Source of the DNA: a virus
IMG/VR virus record: IMGVR_UViG_3300031578_000191
Location: 1-34,313 of that record
DNA length: 34,313 nt
Strand: one strand, 5' to 3'
The notes under the pieces were generated by a model. It did not search any database. It saw only the letters and a list, made by a program, of their open reading frames with translations, and was not told the origin of the DNA. A program made the translations under genes and the position numbers. Positions 7,516-14,801 of this stretch are shown here, piece after piece. The stretch's first letter is position 1. Each line of letters starts with the position of its first letter.

Positions 7516-8114
7516 CACGGCTCCACCCGCTCCATCTCGCGGCCACAAACGCCGTACTGCGTGTTGTCGCCCCCGAAAAGCGGCGCCTGGCACTTCTGCG
7601 GCTCTCCGGTGTCCGGCCTTTCGGTCTCGCCATGCACCGGGCAGCGAAACCGCCGGAACCGGAAGGCGTTGACAGCCGCCCACCGCTCCAGCTGGATTCG
7701 CTCGGCGGTCTTGTCATGGTCGGTCCCGGCGTTCTCGTGGTGGCCGCAGTTGCACCACCAGATCATCGGGTACTGCGTCGGATAGGATGTCAGACAGCGC
7801 CCGTCGGAGATGCGGATCATCAGCCGGCCGCAGTCCGGGCAGGTCTTGGTCTCCGGGGCTGCGCCGGCGGCGTCCCGGGCGACCACGCGGAGGCGGGCGC
7901 CGCCGTCCAGGATCAGTATGCGCTTGGCTGCGACCGATGCCCCGGCGATGTCGAGGGCCTGCAACATGTCCATGCGAAGTATCTCATATTGAGCGCCGGT
8001 CAGCGGCTTCGGCACCTCCAGGACCAGGACCTCTCCATCCCGGAGCGTCAGCCGGCTCAGGTCGCCGCGGATGGTGATGTCGACCGCCGCCGTTTTTTCC
8101 TGCTTTTTCTTCAT
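7515..8114 (-). CDS. Hypothetical protein with zinc-ribbon-like cysteines
   Basis: A 199-residue protein. Residues 1-90 form a compact alpha/beta segment (ITIRGDLSRLTLRDGEVLVLEVP). After it come CPDCGRLM, WWCNCGHHE and, near the end, FRCPVHGE, which could bind one or two zinc ions. A strong AAGGAGG ribosome site precedes the ATG. It follows the large terminase gene by 26 nt. No family recognised; a DNA- or terminase-associated role is only positional inference. Confidence 0.7.
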   Translation of the reverse strand: MKKKQEKTAAVDITIRGDLSRLTLRDGEVLVLEVPKPLTGAQYEILRMDMLQALDIAGASVAAKRILILDGGARLRVVARDAAGAAPETKTCPDCGRLMIRISDGRCLTSYPTQYPMIWWCNCGHHENAGTDHDKTAERIQLERWAAVNAFRFRRFRCPVHGETERPDTGEPQKCQAPLFGGDNTQYGVCGREMERVEP

Positions 8115-8140
8115 GTCCTCAGCCTCCTTGGTTTAACGGC

Positions 8141-9403
8141 CTACGTGATCCGCCGGATGCGGGGACGGCCCCCGGTTTCCAGGTCGTGCAGGTAGTGCAG
8201 ACTATACCGGACCGCGTCGAGTCCGTGGTCGTTCAGCTTGATCGGCTCGTCGAGCGGCATCCCGTTCTTCTCTCGCCAGCGGTAGCCCTCCAGCTCCTTG
8301 ATCAGCCCGACGGAGCCGCGATGCACGTGCATTGTCCGCCGCTTGCACACGTCGATCCCGGCCATGACTGACCCGGGCCCCTTCTCGCAGGCCCGGACGG
8401 AGTAGCCCGCGTCCCCGATCTCCTTGATGGCCTCCGGCTTCTCCTCGTCGGCGATTATCTCCCAGCCCCGGTTGACGCCGAGCTCGCCCATCCGGGCGAT
8501 CAGCTCCCGGTTCGTCATCCCCCGCTCGTAGACCAGCTCGCGCAGCCACGGCTCGCCGTCCCGGATGCCGATCTCCACCAGGGCGGTCTCGACCGTGAAG
8601 CCGAAGTCGAGGCCGTAGATCACGATGTCGAAGCTGCCGGGCCAGTCGTCCTCGACGCGCCAGTTATCATAGATCAGGCCCCTCAGCTCGCCCCACTCGC
8701 CGAGCGTGTAGACCCGGTGGTAGTTCTCGTTCTCCCGCTCATAGGCCTCAAGCTGGCCCCGGTAGTCGTCGTCCAGGAAGCGGTTGTCCTTGTAGGTCGA
8801 GTGGTGGAGCTCCGTCTGCTGGAGCCGGTGCGCCGGGGTTTTCGGGTCGAAGAAGTGCTGGTAGACCCAGTTGCGGCGGCTGATCGGGTTGAAGCTGAGC
8901 ATGATCTGGAAGTAGGTCAGCGGGCGGTCATGCGGCCCCCGGCGGCCCCGGAGCCGGAGGTTGACCTGCGTGAAGTCATCTGGGGTGAACTCCGTCGCCT
9001 CCTCCATCCAGGCCGTCGTGATCCCGCTCAAGCTCTTGAGCTTCTCCGGATCGTCCACGCCCTGGCAGTAGTCGACCGTCCCGTCGATCCAGTGGAACGT
9101 CATGTCCGTCTCGTGCGTCTCGACCAGCGGGCGCAGCTCCCACTCGGCGATCCAGTCCTTCATGTCCCTGAACACGGACCGCCGCGCCGCCGGACCGGTC
9201 TTGCGCAGTAGGAGGAAGCTGTGCCGGATGCCGCGCTGGAGGCCGAGGATGCGCCGCGTGAGAAGCTTCTGGGCGCAGAACTGCGACTTGCCCGCGCCGG
9301 CACCGCCCCGGAGGACCAGGAAGCGCTTGCGGCAGGTCATCAGCGGCCAGAAGGCGTCGTTGACGGTCTCGCGGAGGCCGGTCAGGTCGATGTCCAGGTC
9401 CAT
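8141..9403 (-). CDS. terL: Large terminase subunit (PBSX-like)
   Basis: A 420-residue packaging motor. The N-terminal ATPase shows Walker A GGAGAGKS at residues 33-40 and a Walker B-like TTAWMEEAT at 129-137. The C-terminal RNase H-like nuclease shows GLDFGF with Asp266, an IIADEEKPE acidic motif at 317-325 and NDHGLDAVRY with Asp396. It would cut and translocate phage DNA into the head through the portal. Length and motif order match PBSX-type terminases of HK97-like phages. The small subunit lies 1.7 kb upstream, with four small genes between. Confidence 0.94.
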   Translation of the reverse strand: MDLDIDLTGLRETVNDAFWPLMTCRKRFLVLRGGAGAGKSQFCAQKLLTRRILGLQRGIRHSFLLLRKTGPAARRSVFRDMKDWIAEWELRPLVETHETDMTFHWIDGTVDYCQGVDDPEKLKSLSGITTAWMEEATEFTPDDFTQVNLRLRGRRGPHDRPLTYFQIMLSFNPISRRNWVYQHFFDPKTPAHRLQQTELHHSTYKDNRFLDDDYRGQLEAYERENENYHRVYTLGEWGELRGLIYDNWRVEDDWPGSFDIVIYGLDFGFTVETALVEIGIRDGEPWLRELVYERGMTNRELIARMGELGVNRGWEIIADEEKPEAIKEIGDAGYSVRACEKGPGSVMAGIDVCKRRTMHVHRGSVGLIKELEGYRWREKNGMPLDEPIKLNDHGLDAVRYSLHYLHDLETGGRPRIRRIT

Positions 9404-9407
9404 GCCG

Positions 9408-9938
9408 TTATTGTATCACCTTCTCGGCGAGACCGGCCTCCTGGACTTCATTTTCCAGGTCAAGTCCGAGTTGCAGGTCGTCTATCGCCATGAAGACCTT
9501 GGTGAATTCGTTCAGCCCCCGGAACTTATTACGCCAGATCAGGAGTCCGCTGAGCGCATCTTGAAAAACGCTCTTGCGCTGCTCTTCGTCGGACAGGGCG
9601 TCCGGCACCGAACAATAACTGCGTTCGCCGTCATCATCCGGCAGGCTGACATAGGCCCTTATCGGCTCACTTTCCTTCTCCTCCGTTTCGTAAATGACCA
9701 CCAGACAAGCGACAAGCTGGCGAGCCTGCCAGAGCCTATGTTCCTGGCCGGCTATGGTATCATCCCATTCGAACACGGAATGAAGGGGAGATTTTTTGCC
9801 TTTAGCGGCCTTCACGATTGCCGGCGGCTGAAGCTTGCCGTCATTCTTCTCCCGTATGGTTTCAAAACACTCATGCGCGACTTGGGGATCGACCCCGAAC
9901 CGTGCTCCCGATTTCCACTGATAAACCATGCCCATCAC
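9408..9938 (-). CDS. Conserved-looking phage protein next to terL, unknown function
   Basis: About 175 residues, opening YQWKSGARFGVDPQVAHECFE and containing the segment HSVFEWDDTIAGQEHRLWQARQ. I have the impression that proteins with this pattern occur beside terminase genes in other phages and elements, but I cannot name a function. GTG then ATG lie after a GGAGGGTGA ribosome site. The gene ends 4 nt before terL, so they are probably translated from one message. Confidence 0.75.
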   Translation of the reverse strand: MMGMVYQWKSGARFGVDPQVAHECFETIREKNDGKLQPPAIVKAAKGKKSPLHSVFEWDDTIAGQEHRLWQARQLVACLVVIYETEEKESEPIRAYVSLPDDDGERSYCSVPDALSDEEQRKSVFQDALSGLLIWRNKFRGLNEFTKVFMAIDDLQLGLDLENEVQEAGLAEKVIQ

Positions 9939-10027
9939 TTCACCCTCCGGTTAAAAGAAACCACGCTTTGTCTTCTTTTTTTGGCTGTCGCCCCGCCCAG
10001 ATCGGACAGGGCGACAACCGTCAACCC

Positions 10028-10087
10028 GTGCCACGCCTTGCCACGCCCCGCCATGCCGTGCCAAGCCACGCCAAGCCGTGCCTCGCC
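10028..10087. repeat. Period-5 GGCNN tandem repeat
   Basis: On the minus strand twelve consecutive 5-mers have the form GGCNN (for example GGCAC GGCTT GGCGT). The repeat fills much of a 151-nt gap between two genes, just past the upstream stop. The gap also holds a GTCGCCC/GGGCGAC hairpin at 9987-10015 without a T-run. The fixed GGC spacing is not codon-based because nothing is translated here. It may be a protein- or RNA-binding repeat. Confidence 0.75.
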
Positions 10088-10089
10088 GC

Positions 10090-10368
10090 CTACTTCCGTA
10101 GCCCTTGAAGCCTCAGCGGCCGCAGCGCCCCGATCTGCCGCTGGGCCTCCCGCGCGTCCTCCCGGTCGGCGAACTCGATCTCGCAGTGGACCGTCAGGAC
10201 GTGCCGCCGGCCGGCCGTCGCGAGGATCGTCTGCCGGTTCACCCCTCGCAGGCCGTTAACCTCCAGGTCGCGCTTGACCCGCGCCTCGCGCTCGGCCCGG
10301 GCCTTCTCGGCGGCGGCGCGCGCCAGGGCGGCCTCCTCCTCGGGCGTCAAATCTCGCTTGTCTGCCAT
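10090..10368 (-). CDS. Hypothetical basic coiled-coil protein
   Basis: A 92-residue protein. The first 40 residues are a charged Ala/Arg/Glu helix (EEEAALARAAAEKARAERE) and the rest a small alpha/beta segment (TVHCEIEFADREDAREAQ). ATG follows a GGAGGGAGC ribosome site. The start lies inside the end of the upstream gene (22-nt overlap). No family recognised. Confidence 0.65.
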   Translation of the reverse strand: MADKRDLTPEEEAALARAAAEKARAEREARVKRDLEVNGLRGVNRQTILATAGRRHVLTVHCEIEFADREDAREAQRQIGALRPLRLQGLRK

Positions 10369-10865
10369 GCTCCCTCCCTCCAGGTTTTGCCATGTTTCCA
10401 GCTCATGTAAAAGTCCAGCCAGATTTCGTCGGCGGTCTTGCCCTCGTAGTCCTTGTCGGCGTCCAGATAGTCATCGATGAACGTCCAGAATACCAGAACG
10501 ATGTCCTCTCCCCGCGCCTGCCCGATCATCCGCTGGAGATATCCCTGGTCCGGCAGGAAGACCACCGGGCACTCGCCGTCCGGGACGGCCCTCGGCTCCC
10601 CCGCCGGCTCCCGCTCCCGGGCGCGGTCGGCGTCGATCAGCATGAACGGCAGACCGCCGCGCTCCGGCATCGGCTCGCCGAGCCGGGCCATTGTCCGCCG
10701 GGAGGCCCACAGGGCCACGCAGACGCGGCCGATCCGGCGGTCCCAGACCAGCATCGGGAGCGCGGCCACCATCTCCGGGAAGGGCCGCCGCCCGATGGCA
10801 TCCTGGAGCTCCGTCGCCGCCTGGTACTTGGCGACCAGGCCGGGCGTGACATCGGCGGGGATCAC
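10347..10865 (-). CDS. Hypothetical phage protein in the terminase region
   Basis: A 172-residue acidic protein, starting VIPADVTPGLVAKYQAATEL and ending in an aromatic helix (IWLDFYMSWKHGKTW). A GTG start overlaps the upstream stop as GTGA. The open frame continues upstream, but there it shadows other genes. Possible substrate-binding or small enzyme fold (FPEMVAALPMLVWDRR); I do not recognise it. Confidence 0.65.
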   Translation of the reverse strand: MIPADVTPGLVAKYQAATELQDAIGRRPFPEMVAALPMLVWDRRIGRVCVALWASRRTMARLGEPMPERGGLPFMLIDADRAREREPAGEPRAVPDGECPVVFLPDQGYLQRMIGQARGEDIVLVFWTFIDDYLDADKDYEGKTADEIWLDFYMSWKHGKTWREGAWQTSEI

Positions 10866-11071
10866 GGCTTCGCCCCGGCTTTCTTCTCCCGCGCCTCGCG
10901 GGCGGCGATCCGCTCCATGAACCGCCGGGCCGCCATGACTTCGCCGAGGTCGCGCTCCAGGTCGTTGCGCTGCTGCTGGAGCCGGCGCAGCTCCTCCGCC
11001 GTGGCTTCGAGTTCCTTCTTCAGGGCGGCCTCGATGCGGGCAAGGCCGTCCGCGGTCATGTCTGCTGGCAT
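10862..11071 (-). CDS. Small coiled-coil protein
   Basis: A 69-residue protein that is almost entirely helical and charged (LEATAEELRRLQQQRNDLERDL), typical of a short coiled coil. ATG follows a GAGGGAAC ribosome site. It lies between TerS and an uncharacterised gene and is coupled to the latter by GTGA. Function unknown. Confidence 0.6.
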   Translation of the reverse strand: MPADMTADGLARIEAALKKELEATAEELRRLQQQRNDLERDLGEVMAARRFMERIAAREAREKKAGAKP

Positions 11072-11092
11072 GTTCCCTCCTCTCGGTTTGGG

Positions 11093-11584
11093 TCAGGCGT
11101 CCTCCGGCCCGATCCCCGGCGCCGGCTTGACGCGAATCTTGATCTCGTGGCTGTCGGTGGTCTCGCCGCGCACCAGGCGGTCGGCCTTGATGAGGTTCAC
11201 GTGGCAGTCCACGAGCCTTTTCATGTCCTCGATGTCCTTCACGCTCAGCGTCGGGTTGAGCTTCAGCTTGCCCTCGCCGTTCTTCACCAGGGCCGTCGCC
11301 AGGGACAGCCGGATCAGGTTGAGGCTCTGGTTGATCTCCTGGAGGTGCTGCGCGGTCGACCGGACGACGGCCTGGTCGGTCCGGCGCTCCAGCGCCTCGC
11401 CGTTCACGCGGTCCCGCTCGGCCACGCGCCGCTGCCACTCAAGGGACCGGCTCCACTGCTCCGCCGTCCGCTTGACGACACCAAACTGGGCGGCGACCGC
11501 TTCGAGGGTCCGGCCCTCGCCGAGACCGTAGTAGTAGTCGAACGCCTCCCGGTGCTGGAGGGTCTCGGTCACGGTTTCCTCCAC
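11093..11584 (-). CDS. terS: Probable small terminase subunit (HTH)
   Basis: About 163 residues. The N-terminus (FDYYYGLGEGRTLEAVAAQFGVVKRTAEQWSRSLEWQRRV) is a helix-turn-helix like those of small terminase subunits, which recognise packaging sites on phage DNA. A long central helix and a C-terminal tail follow. The frame is open further upstream, but that part shadows other genes. The GTG start at VEETVTETLQ overlaps the preceding micro-gene by 16 nt. Position before terL supports the call. The family is too divergent to be certain by eye. Confidence 0.65.
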   Translation of the reverse strand: MEETVTETLQHREAFDYYYGLGEGRTLEAVAAQFGVVKRTAEQWSRSLEWQRRVAERDRVNGEALERRTDQAVVRSTAQHLQEINQSLNLIRLSLATALVKNGEGKLKLNPTLSVKDIEDMKRLVDCHVNLIKADRLVRGETTDSHEIKIRVKPAPGIGPEDA

Positions 11585-11721
11585 GCTACCGCCAGCAGCG
11601 CCAGGACCAGCGATCCGCCGGCCAGCAGATACCAGGCGTCCGGTCCCCAATTCTCGGTCGCCACGCGGAACAGGCTGAGGCCGAGCAGGGCCAGCGAACC
11701 GACGGTCAGAGCCGTCCTCAT
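11569..11721 (-). CDS. 50-residue two-helix membrane micro-protein
   Basis: Starts MRTALTVGSLALLGLSLF and contains a second hydrophobic stretch (WYLLAGGSLVLALLAVAW). ATG overlaps the upstream stop as ATGA, and the stop lies 16 nt inside the terS gene. Topology fits a small inner-membrane protein; holin-like or superinfection roles are possible but unsupported. It is one of four such membrane micro-proteins in the window. Confidence 0.6.
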   Translation of the reverse strand: MRTALTVGSLALLGLSLFRVATENWGPDAWYLLAGGSLVLALLAVAWRKP

Positions 11722-11915
11722 GGCTCGGGTTTATCCGCCTGCTCGGCCCCGGCCATCCCGGAATCGCCCAAGGTAGGCAATGCCCGGCCTGTACCGTCTG
11801 CGGCGTCCAGGGGGAGAATCGGCACGTAGGGGCTCGGACGCCCCTTCCAGTGAGCCTCAAGGAACCGGCGGTCCTCCGGCGTCAATCCGACGGGATGATA
11901 CTCAAGCTCACTCAT
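11718..11915 (-). CDS. Hypothetical 65-residue protein, first gene of the terminase operon
   Basis: Begins MSELEYHPVGLTPEDRRFLE, a segment that could be a short helical hairpin, then a disordered Pro/Gly/Ala tail. The ATG lies only about 10 nt downstream of a good -10 box. The message may therefore be nearly leaderless, even though a GGAG sits 5 nt before the ATG. No family recognised. Confidence 0.6.
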   Translation of the reverse strand: MSELEYHPVGLTPEDRRFLEAHWKGRPSPYVPILPLDAADGTGRALPTLGDSGMAGAEQADKPEP

Positions 11916-11924
11916 GTCGTCTCC

Positions 11925-11953
11925 AATATACCCCCCGGCGGCCTTCCGGTCAA
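11925..11953 (-). promoter_or_regulatory. Promoter of the terminase operon
   Basis: Minus-strand TTGACC, a 17-nt spacer and TATATT, matching the pattern seen elsewhere in the window. The -10 sits 9 nt from the ATG of the first gene, so the transcript would have a very short or no leader. Confidence 0.65.
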
Positions 11954-11987
11954 GGGGTCCCCGGCGGTCCCCCCGACGCGGGGTCAG

Positions 11988-12701
11988 TCAGGCCAGCCAC
12001 CGGCGCAGGTCGGCCTTGAGGTAATATGCCGCGCCCAAGGATTCCAGTTTGGCCTTGACCGCTCGGGCAAATACGGGCCAATCGATTTCGCGGGCCTCGG
12101 CGCGGTGATTCAGGGTGCCGACCTTGTAGTGGTCAACGTAGCCGTGAGTCCGCTCGATGATCGCCAGCGTCTCGGCTGGATCGATCACAGGCTCAAGGCT
12201 GGCCCAGGTCGCTATCCCGGCGGCCTTCGCCAGCCGCAGCGTCTCGAACCGATCCTCCGGCGGCGCGGCTCCCGGCTCCCAATGGCGCGACTTCTCCGGC
12301 GTGATGAACGTCAGGGTCATGCCGAAAATTCCGTGCGCCTGCCGGATTAGATCGAAATCGCGCCGGGCGAGGCTCGCCTTGGTGAGGATGCGCGGGATCA
12401 CATCGGCGTCGCGCATCAATTCGAGCGTTCGCCGGGTCAGGCCGTGCTCGGCCTCGATTGGCTGGTAGGGGTCGCAGGAGAAACACAGGAGCACTTCGCG
12501 GCCCCAGTATCCGGGCAGCTCGGCCTCAAGGGCCTGGATAATGCCCAGCCTCGGCGCGGCGCAGCCGAAGGTATCAACCGTCTGATGCCGGATCGCTGGC
12601 ATATAGCAATATCCGCAGCGGTGGCCGCAGCCGGCGTAAAGATTGGCCGCCAGGTCGCAATACTCGGCGGCGCGGCCTTTCGGTTCGTAGACAGCCTTCA
12701 T
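11988..12701 (-). CDS. SplB-like radical SAM protein
   Basis: About 237 residues. The motif YAGCGHRCGYCYMP carries the CxxxCxxC cluster that binds the 4Fe-4S centre of radical SAM enzymes. ILTKASLARRDFDLI and MTLTFITPEKSRHWEPGAAPPEDRFETL resemble the spore-photoproduct-lyase-like (SplB) group. The substrate is unknown; a role in phage DNA or nucleotide chemistry is inference. Start: ATG at MKAVYEPKG, overlapping the HTH gene stop as ATGA; the upstream open frame is a shadow. It forms a tight unit with the HTH gene. Confidence 0.8.
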   Translation of the reverse strand: MKAVYEPKGRAAEYCDLAANLYAGCGHRCGYCYMPAIRHQTVDTFGCAAPRLGIIQALEAELPGYWGREVLLCFSCDPYQPIEAEHGLTRRTLELMRDADVIPRILTKASLARRDFDLIRQAHGIFGMTLTFITPEKSRHWEPGAAPPEDRFETLRLAKAAGIATWASLEPVIDPAETLAIIERTHGYVDHYKVGTLNHRAEAREIDWPVFARAVKAKLESLGAAYYLKADLRRWLA

Positions 12702-12907
12702 GTGCCCTCCGGGGTTTCGGTTTTTTCGGCCAGCCGTTCCAGCGCCAGGCCGAGATAGGGCGGCAACGGATGTAGGCCGGACTCCCACCGCGAGACCGTG
12801 GTGACGGTCACGCCGAGGGCGGCGGCGAGCCGGGCCTGGGTGTAGCCGTTTGCGGCTCGCCACGATTTCAGCCCATTGTCCTGGGCGCTTATTCCGCTTT
12901 GAACCAT
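12698..12907 (-). CDS. Small XRE-type helix-turn-helix protein
   Basis: A 69-residue protein with one HTH domain at about residues 12-60 (RAANGYTQARLAAALGVTVTTVSRWESG), the classic XRE/Cro pattern. It probably binds DNA and may regulate nearby promoters such as the one at 13450. It is coupled to the radical SAM gene. It lacks the peptidase or oligomerisation domain of a full CI repressor. Confidence 0.8.
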   Translation of the reverse strand: MVQSGISAQDNGLKSWRAANGYTQARLAAALGVTVTTVSRWESGLHPLPPYLGLALERLAEKTETPEGT

Positions 12908-13068
12908 AATTCAACCTCGGATTCCACGGCGAGCTCATATCTATCATCGCCAGTCCAGACCTTAAATCCCGGTATTTTGCCGCCGATCAAGACGCGACTT
13001 TCAACTTTGCCCCGGAAGGGCAGGCCGGACCTGTCCTTGATCCAGTCTCCTATCTCCACTGGTTGCAT
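12889..13068 (-). CDS. Hypothetical 59-residue beta-rich protein
   Basis: Starts MQPVEIGDWIKDRSGLPFRG. The pattern of short strands (GKVESRVLIGGKIPGFKVWTG) suggests a small SH3-like barrel. AAGGAG lies 5 nt before the ATG. Its stop overlaps the HTH gene by 19 nt. Function unknown. Confidence 0.6.
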   Translation of the reverse strand: MQPVEIGDWIKDRSGLPFRGKVESRVLIGGKIPGFKVWTGDDRYELAVESEVELWFKAE

Positions 13069-13092
13069 CACGACTCCTTGGACCGAATCCGT

Positions 13093-13389
13093 CTAAGCCA
13101 CGGCCTCCGCCAGCAACCGATGATCATACTCAATGTCTGCCTTGAGTTCCCGGAAAATTCTCCGGGCGTAGCTCGGTGAATAGCCCGATGCTACGTAATC
13201 GATTCCGGCATCGCTGAATCTGGCATACCAGCGACCGCTCCCCTCGGGCATATCGCCCGGCATGGCCGAATAAACCTGACCGTGCTCGCGGGAATACTCC
13301 ACGACGGTCATTTTGCCGTCGGTGGTCCGTCGCAAGAGCAGGAACTGCTCTCCTGCGGTCTCCTCGACCATTTCCCATTTCGCGCCCAT
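13093..13389 (-). CDS. Hypothetical 98-residue protein
   Basis: Begins MGAKWEMVEETAGEQFLLLRR; a beta-rich first half and a helical second half (YARRIFRELKADIEYDHRLL). A strong GAAGGAGCGG ribosome site precedes it. It is the first gene after the promoter at 13450. No family recognised. Confidence 0.65.
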   Translation of the reverse strand: MGAKWEMVEETAGEQFLLLRRTTDGKMTVVEYSREHGQVYSAMPGDMPEGSGRWYARFSDAGIDYVASGYSPSYARRIFRELKADIEYDHRLLAEAVA

Positions 13390-13449
13390 CGTCTCCGCTC
13401 CTTCCGCCCCATCGGGCGGCGTTGAGGTTGCTCAACCATCTCTGCTAAT

Positions 13450-13478
13450 AATATAGTCTATTATATACGTCATGTCAA
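13450..13478 (-). promoter_or_regulatory. Consensus promoter upstream of the 13.4-12.0 kb unit
   Basis: Minus-strand TTGACA (perfect), a 17-nt spacer and TATATT, in an AT-rich stretch. It would drive the 98-residue gene, the HTH protein and the radical SAM gene. A short GGTTGAGCAACC palindrome lies just downstream (13421-13432) and could be an operator. Confidence 0.7.
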
Positions 13479-13557
13479 GCCTTTTTCTTGCTTTTCGTCT
13501 TTCGCCCCAAAATATCGTCCTCCGCACGTGTCCCATAATCGATCTTTTTATTCCGGC

Positions 13558-13704
13558 CTATGTAATTATACCCGTTTCCAAAAAAGACGCCGTAAATCGC
13601 GCCTGTAAAACATTTCTACGCAACAGTTTACGGCCTCGACTCCATTTTCTGCCACTACCCGTTTTGCCCCGCTTGCTCTTGCGCTGTAAATCGTTTATAT
13701 ACAA
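13558..13704 (-). CDS. Doubtful 48-residue basic frame in an AT-rich gap
   Basis: The 334-bp gap between the methyltransferase-like gene and the 98-residue gene is AT-rich compared with the rest of the window. The only frame of note here has a TTG start and is very Arg/Lys-rich (RKSKRGKTGSGRKWSRGRK). It has no clear ribosome site, so it may not be translated. A GGTATAAT box near 13564-13572 lacks a good -35. Confidence 0.25.
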   Translation of the reverse strand: MYINDLQRKSKRGKTGSGRKWSRGRKLLRRNVLQARFTASFLETGIIT

Positions 13705-13723
13705 CAGGTTAGCTCACCGACTT

Positions 13724-14305
13724 TCAGACTCTCCCGATCAAAAATCCCCAATATCCCATCTGCCTGGCATGGCCGCCGCGAACTATCTGCGCCGATGCCA
13801 CCTTCCGCCCGACCGTTGCCGCTATATGCTCCATATGCTTTAGACAGGCGGCCTCGTAATGATGGATTAGCCACAATTTGGACCTTTTGGTTTGCTGGCA
13901 GCCGCACAGTTCAATCGCCCAGATCGGGACTCTGCCGCCGAATTTTAGGCTGGCAAGGGCCGCGTCCGTCGCCACGATCCCCAGCGGATCGGCGGCACAG
14001 AGCGGCAACAGCCTTTCAATCACCGGCCAAGGGTTTGAGTAGGTGTCCACATCCACCAGGTTGGCTTCGATGCTCTTAATGTCTTCCAGTGGTAGCGGGT
14101 TCGCCTGATAGGGATACTGATGCCAAATGTGCCGGTGCATCATGCCGGAGCCGGGGAAGACATCGAAGACCGCCGGATTGTCGAGTAGGTCAGCCACGGC
14201 CTTCCTGATTTTAACTTTCGACAGGATGTCTGTGTTGTCCCGATGGATGAATTGCCGGCTACGTCTTGAACTTGTAGCCGCACTTCGGGCAGGTCGTCTC
14301 GTCAT
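13724..14305 (-). CDS. Possible small methyltransferase-like protein
   Basis: Up to 193 residues; the first 18 are probably not conserved. NPAVFDVFPGSGMMHRHIW resembles the glycine-rich SAM-binding motif I, and IEANLVDVDTYSNPWPVIE resembles motif II/III of Rossmann methyltransferases, with a later ADPLGIVATDAAL strand. Target unknown (DNA, RNA or tRNA). The start overlaps the ParB-fold gene by 47 nt after a GAGG site. The gene is noticeably richer in A and T than its neighbours, suggesting separate origin. Confidence 0.5.
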   Translation of the reverse strand: MTRRPARSAATSSRRSRQFIHRDNTDILSKVKIRKAVADLLDNPAVFDVFPGSGMMHRHIWHQYPYQANPLPLEDIKSIEANLVDVDTYSNPWPVIERLLPLCAADPLGIVATDAALASLKFGGRVPIWAIELCGCQQTKRSKLWLIHHYEAACLKHMEHIAATVGRKVASAQIVRGGHARQMGYWGFLIGRV

Positions 14306-14801
14306 ATTGCGCCTCGCCGGCCAGCTTCGGGTCTATCGTGTTCGGCGTCCACGTCATCAGCTTCTCCATCTCCTCCGGCGTCCAGCCGAGAACGTCCGTC
14401 GGGAACGCCCCAGTGTCCAACTCGGTCAGCAGGTCGGCCAGCGGCGCGTAGTCCCAGTCGGCCACGACCTCAGCCAGCCGGTTGTCCGCCACGTTGTAGG
14501 CGTGGGCCGTCTCCGCGTCCGCGAACGGCAGGACCACCACCGGGACGACCTCAAGTCCGGCGGCCCTTGCGGCCTCGACGCGCTGGTGGCCGGCCACGAT
14601 CTCAAGGCCGGCCGGGGACCGCCAGGCGAGGATCGGCGCGGTAAAGCCGAACGCCTTGATACTCTTGCGGAGCCGGTCGAGGCCATCCGGGGTCGCCCGG
14701 CGCGGGTTGCCGGCGAAGGGCCGCAGGTCCGCCAGGGGGACGTAGACGATCGACAGGCCGGGCCGGGACGGCTGATCGGGCTGCTTCTTGGCCGCGCTCA
14801 T
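14259..14801 (-). CDS. ParB/sulfiredoxin-fold protein
   Basis: A 180-residue protein. Residues 15-105 show the ParB N-terminal fold: VPLADLRPFAGNPRRA, LRKSIKAFGFTAPILAW and the nucleotide-binding AGHQRVEAARAAG box (70-82). The central ParB HTH domain is absent. The C-terminus has one CPKCG pair. Phages often pair such a domain with DNA methyltransferases, and a methyltransferase-like gene follows here. It is unlikely to be the partner of the parS-like site at 22205, since the DNA-binding HTH is missing. Confidence 0.85.
   Translation of the reverse strand: MSAAKKQPDQPSRPGLSIVYVPLADLRPFAGNPRRATPDGLDRLRKSIKAFGFTAPILAWRSPAGLEIVAGHQRVEAARAAGLEVVPVVVLPFADAETAHAYNVADNRLAEVVADWDYAPLADLLTELDTGAFPTDVLGWTPEEMEKLMTWTPNTIDPKLAGEAQYDETTCPKCGYKFKT

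Noticed and set aside
7118-7717. 199-codon frame over two genes
   Set aside because: Composition is shadow-like and the start is inside another gene; only its stop overlap with the next GTG is suggestive.
9987-10015. Hairpin GTCGCCC/GGGCGAC as a terminator
   Set aside because: No T-run follows on the minus strand; the plus-strand T-run lies before the stem, not after it.
11585-11860. Long N-terminal extension of TerS
   Set aside because: It shadows two short coupled genes and lacks protein-like composition.
12702-12947. Upstream extension of the radical SAM frame
   Set aside because: Arg/Pro-rich shadow of the HTH gene; ATG at 12701 has the ATGA coupling.
14259-14801. ParB-fold protein as the partner of the parS-like site
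   Set aside because: It lacks the HTH needed to read parS; phage copies of this domain usually sit beside methyltransferases.
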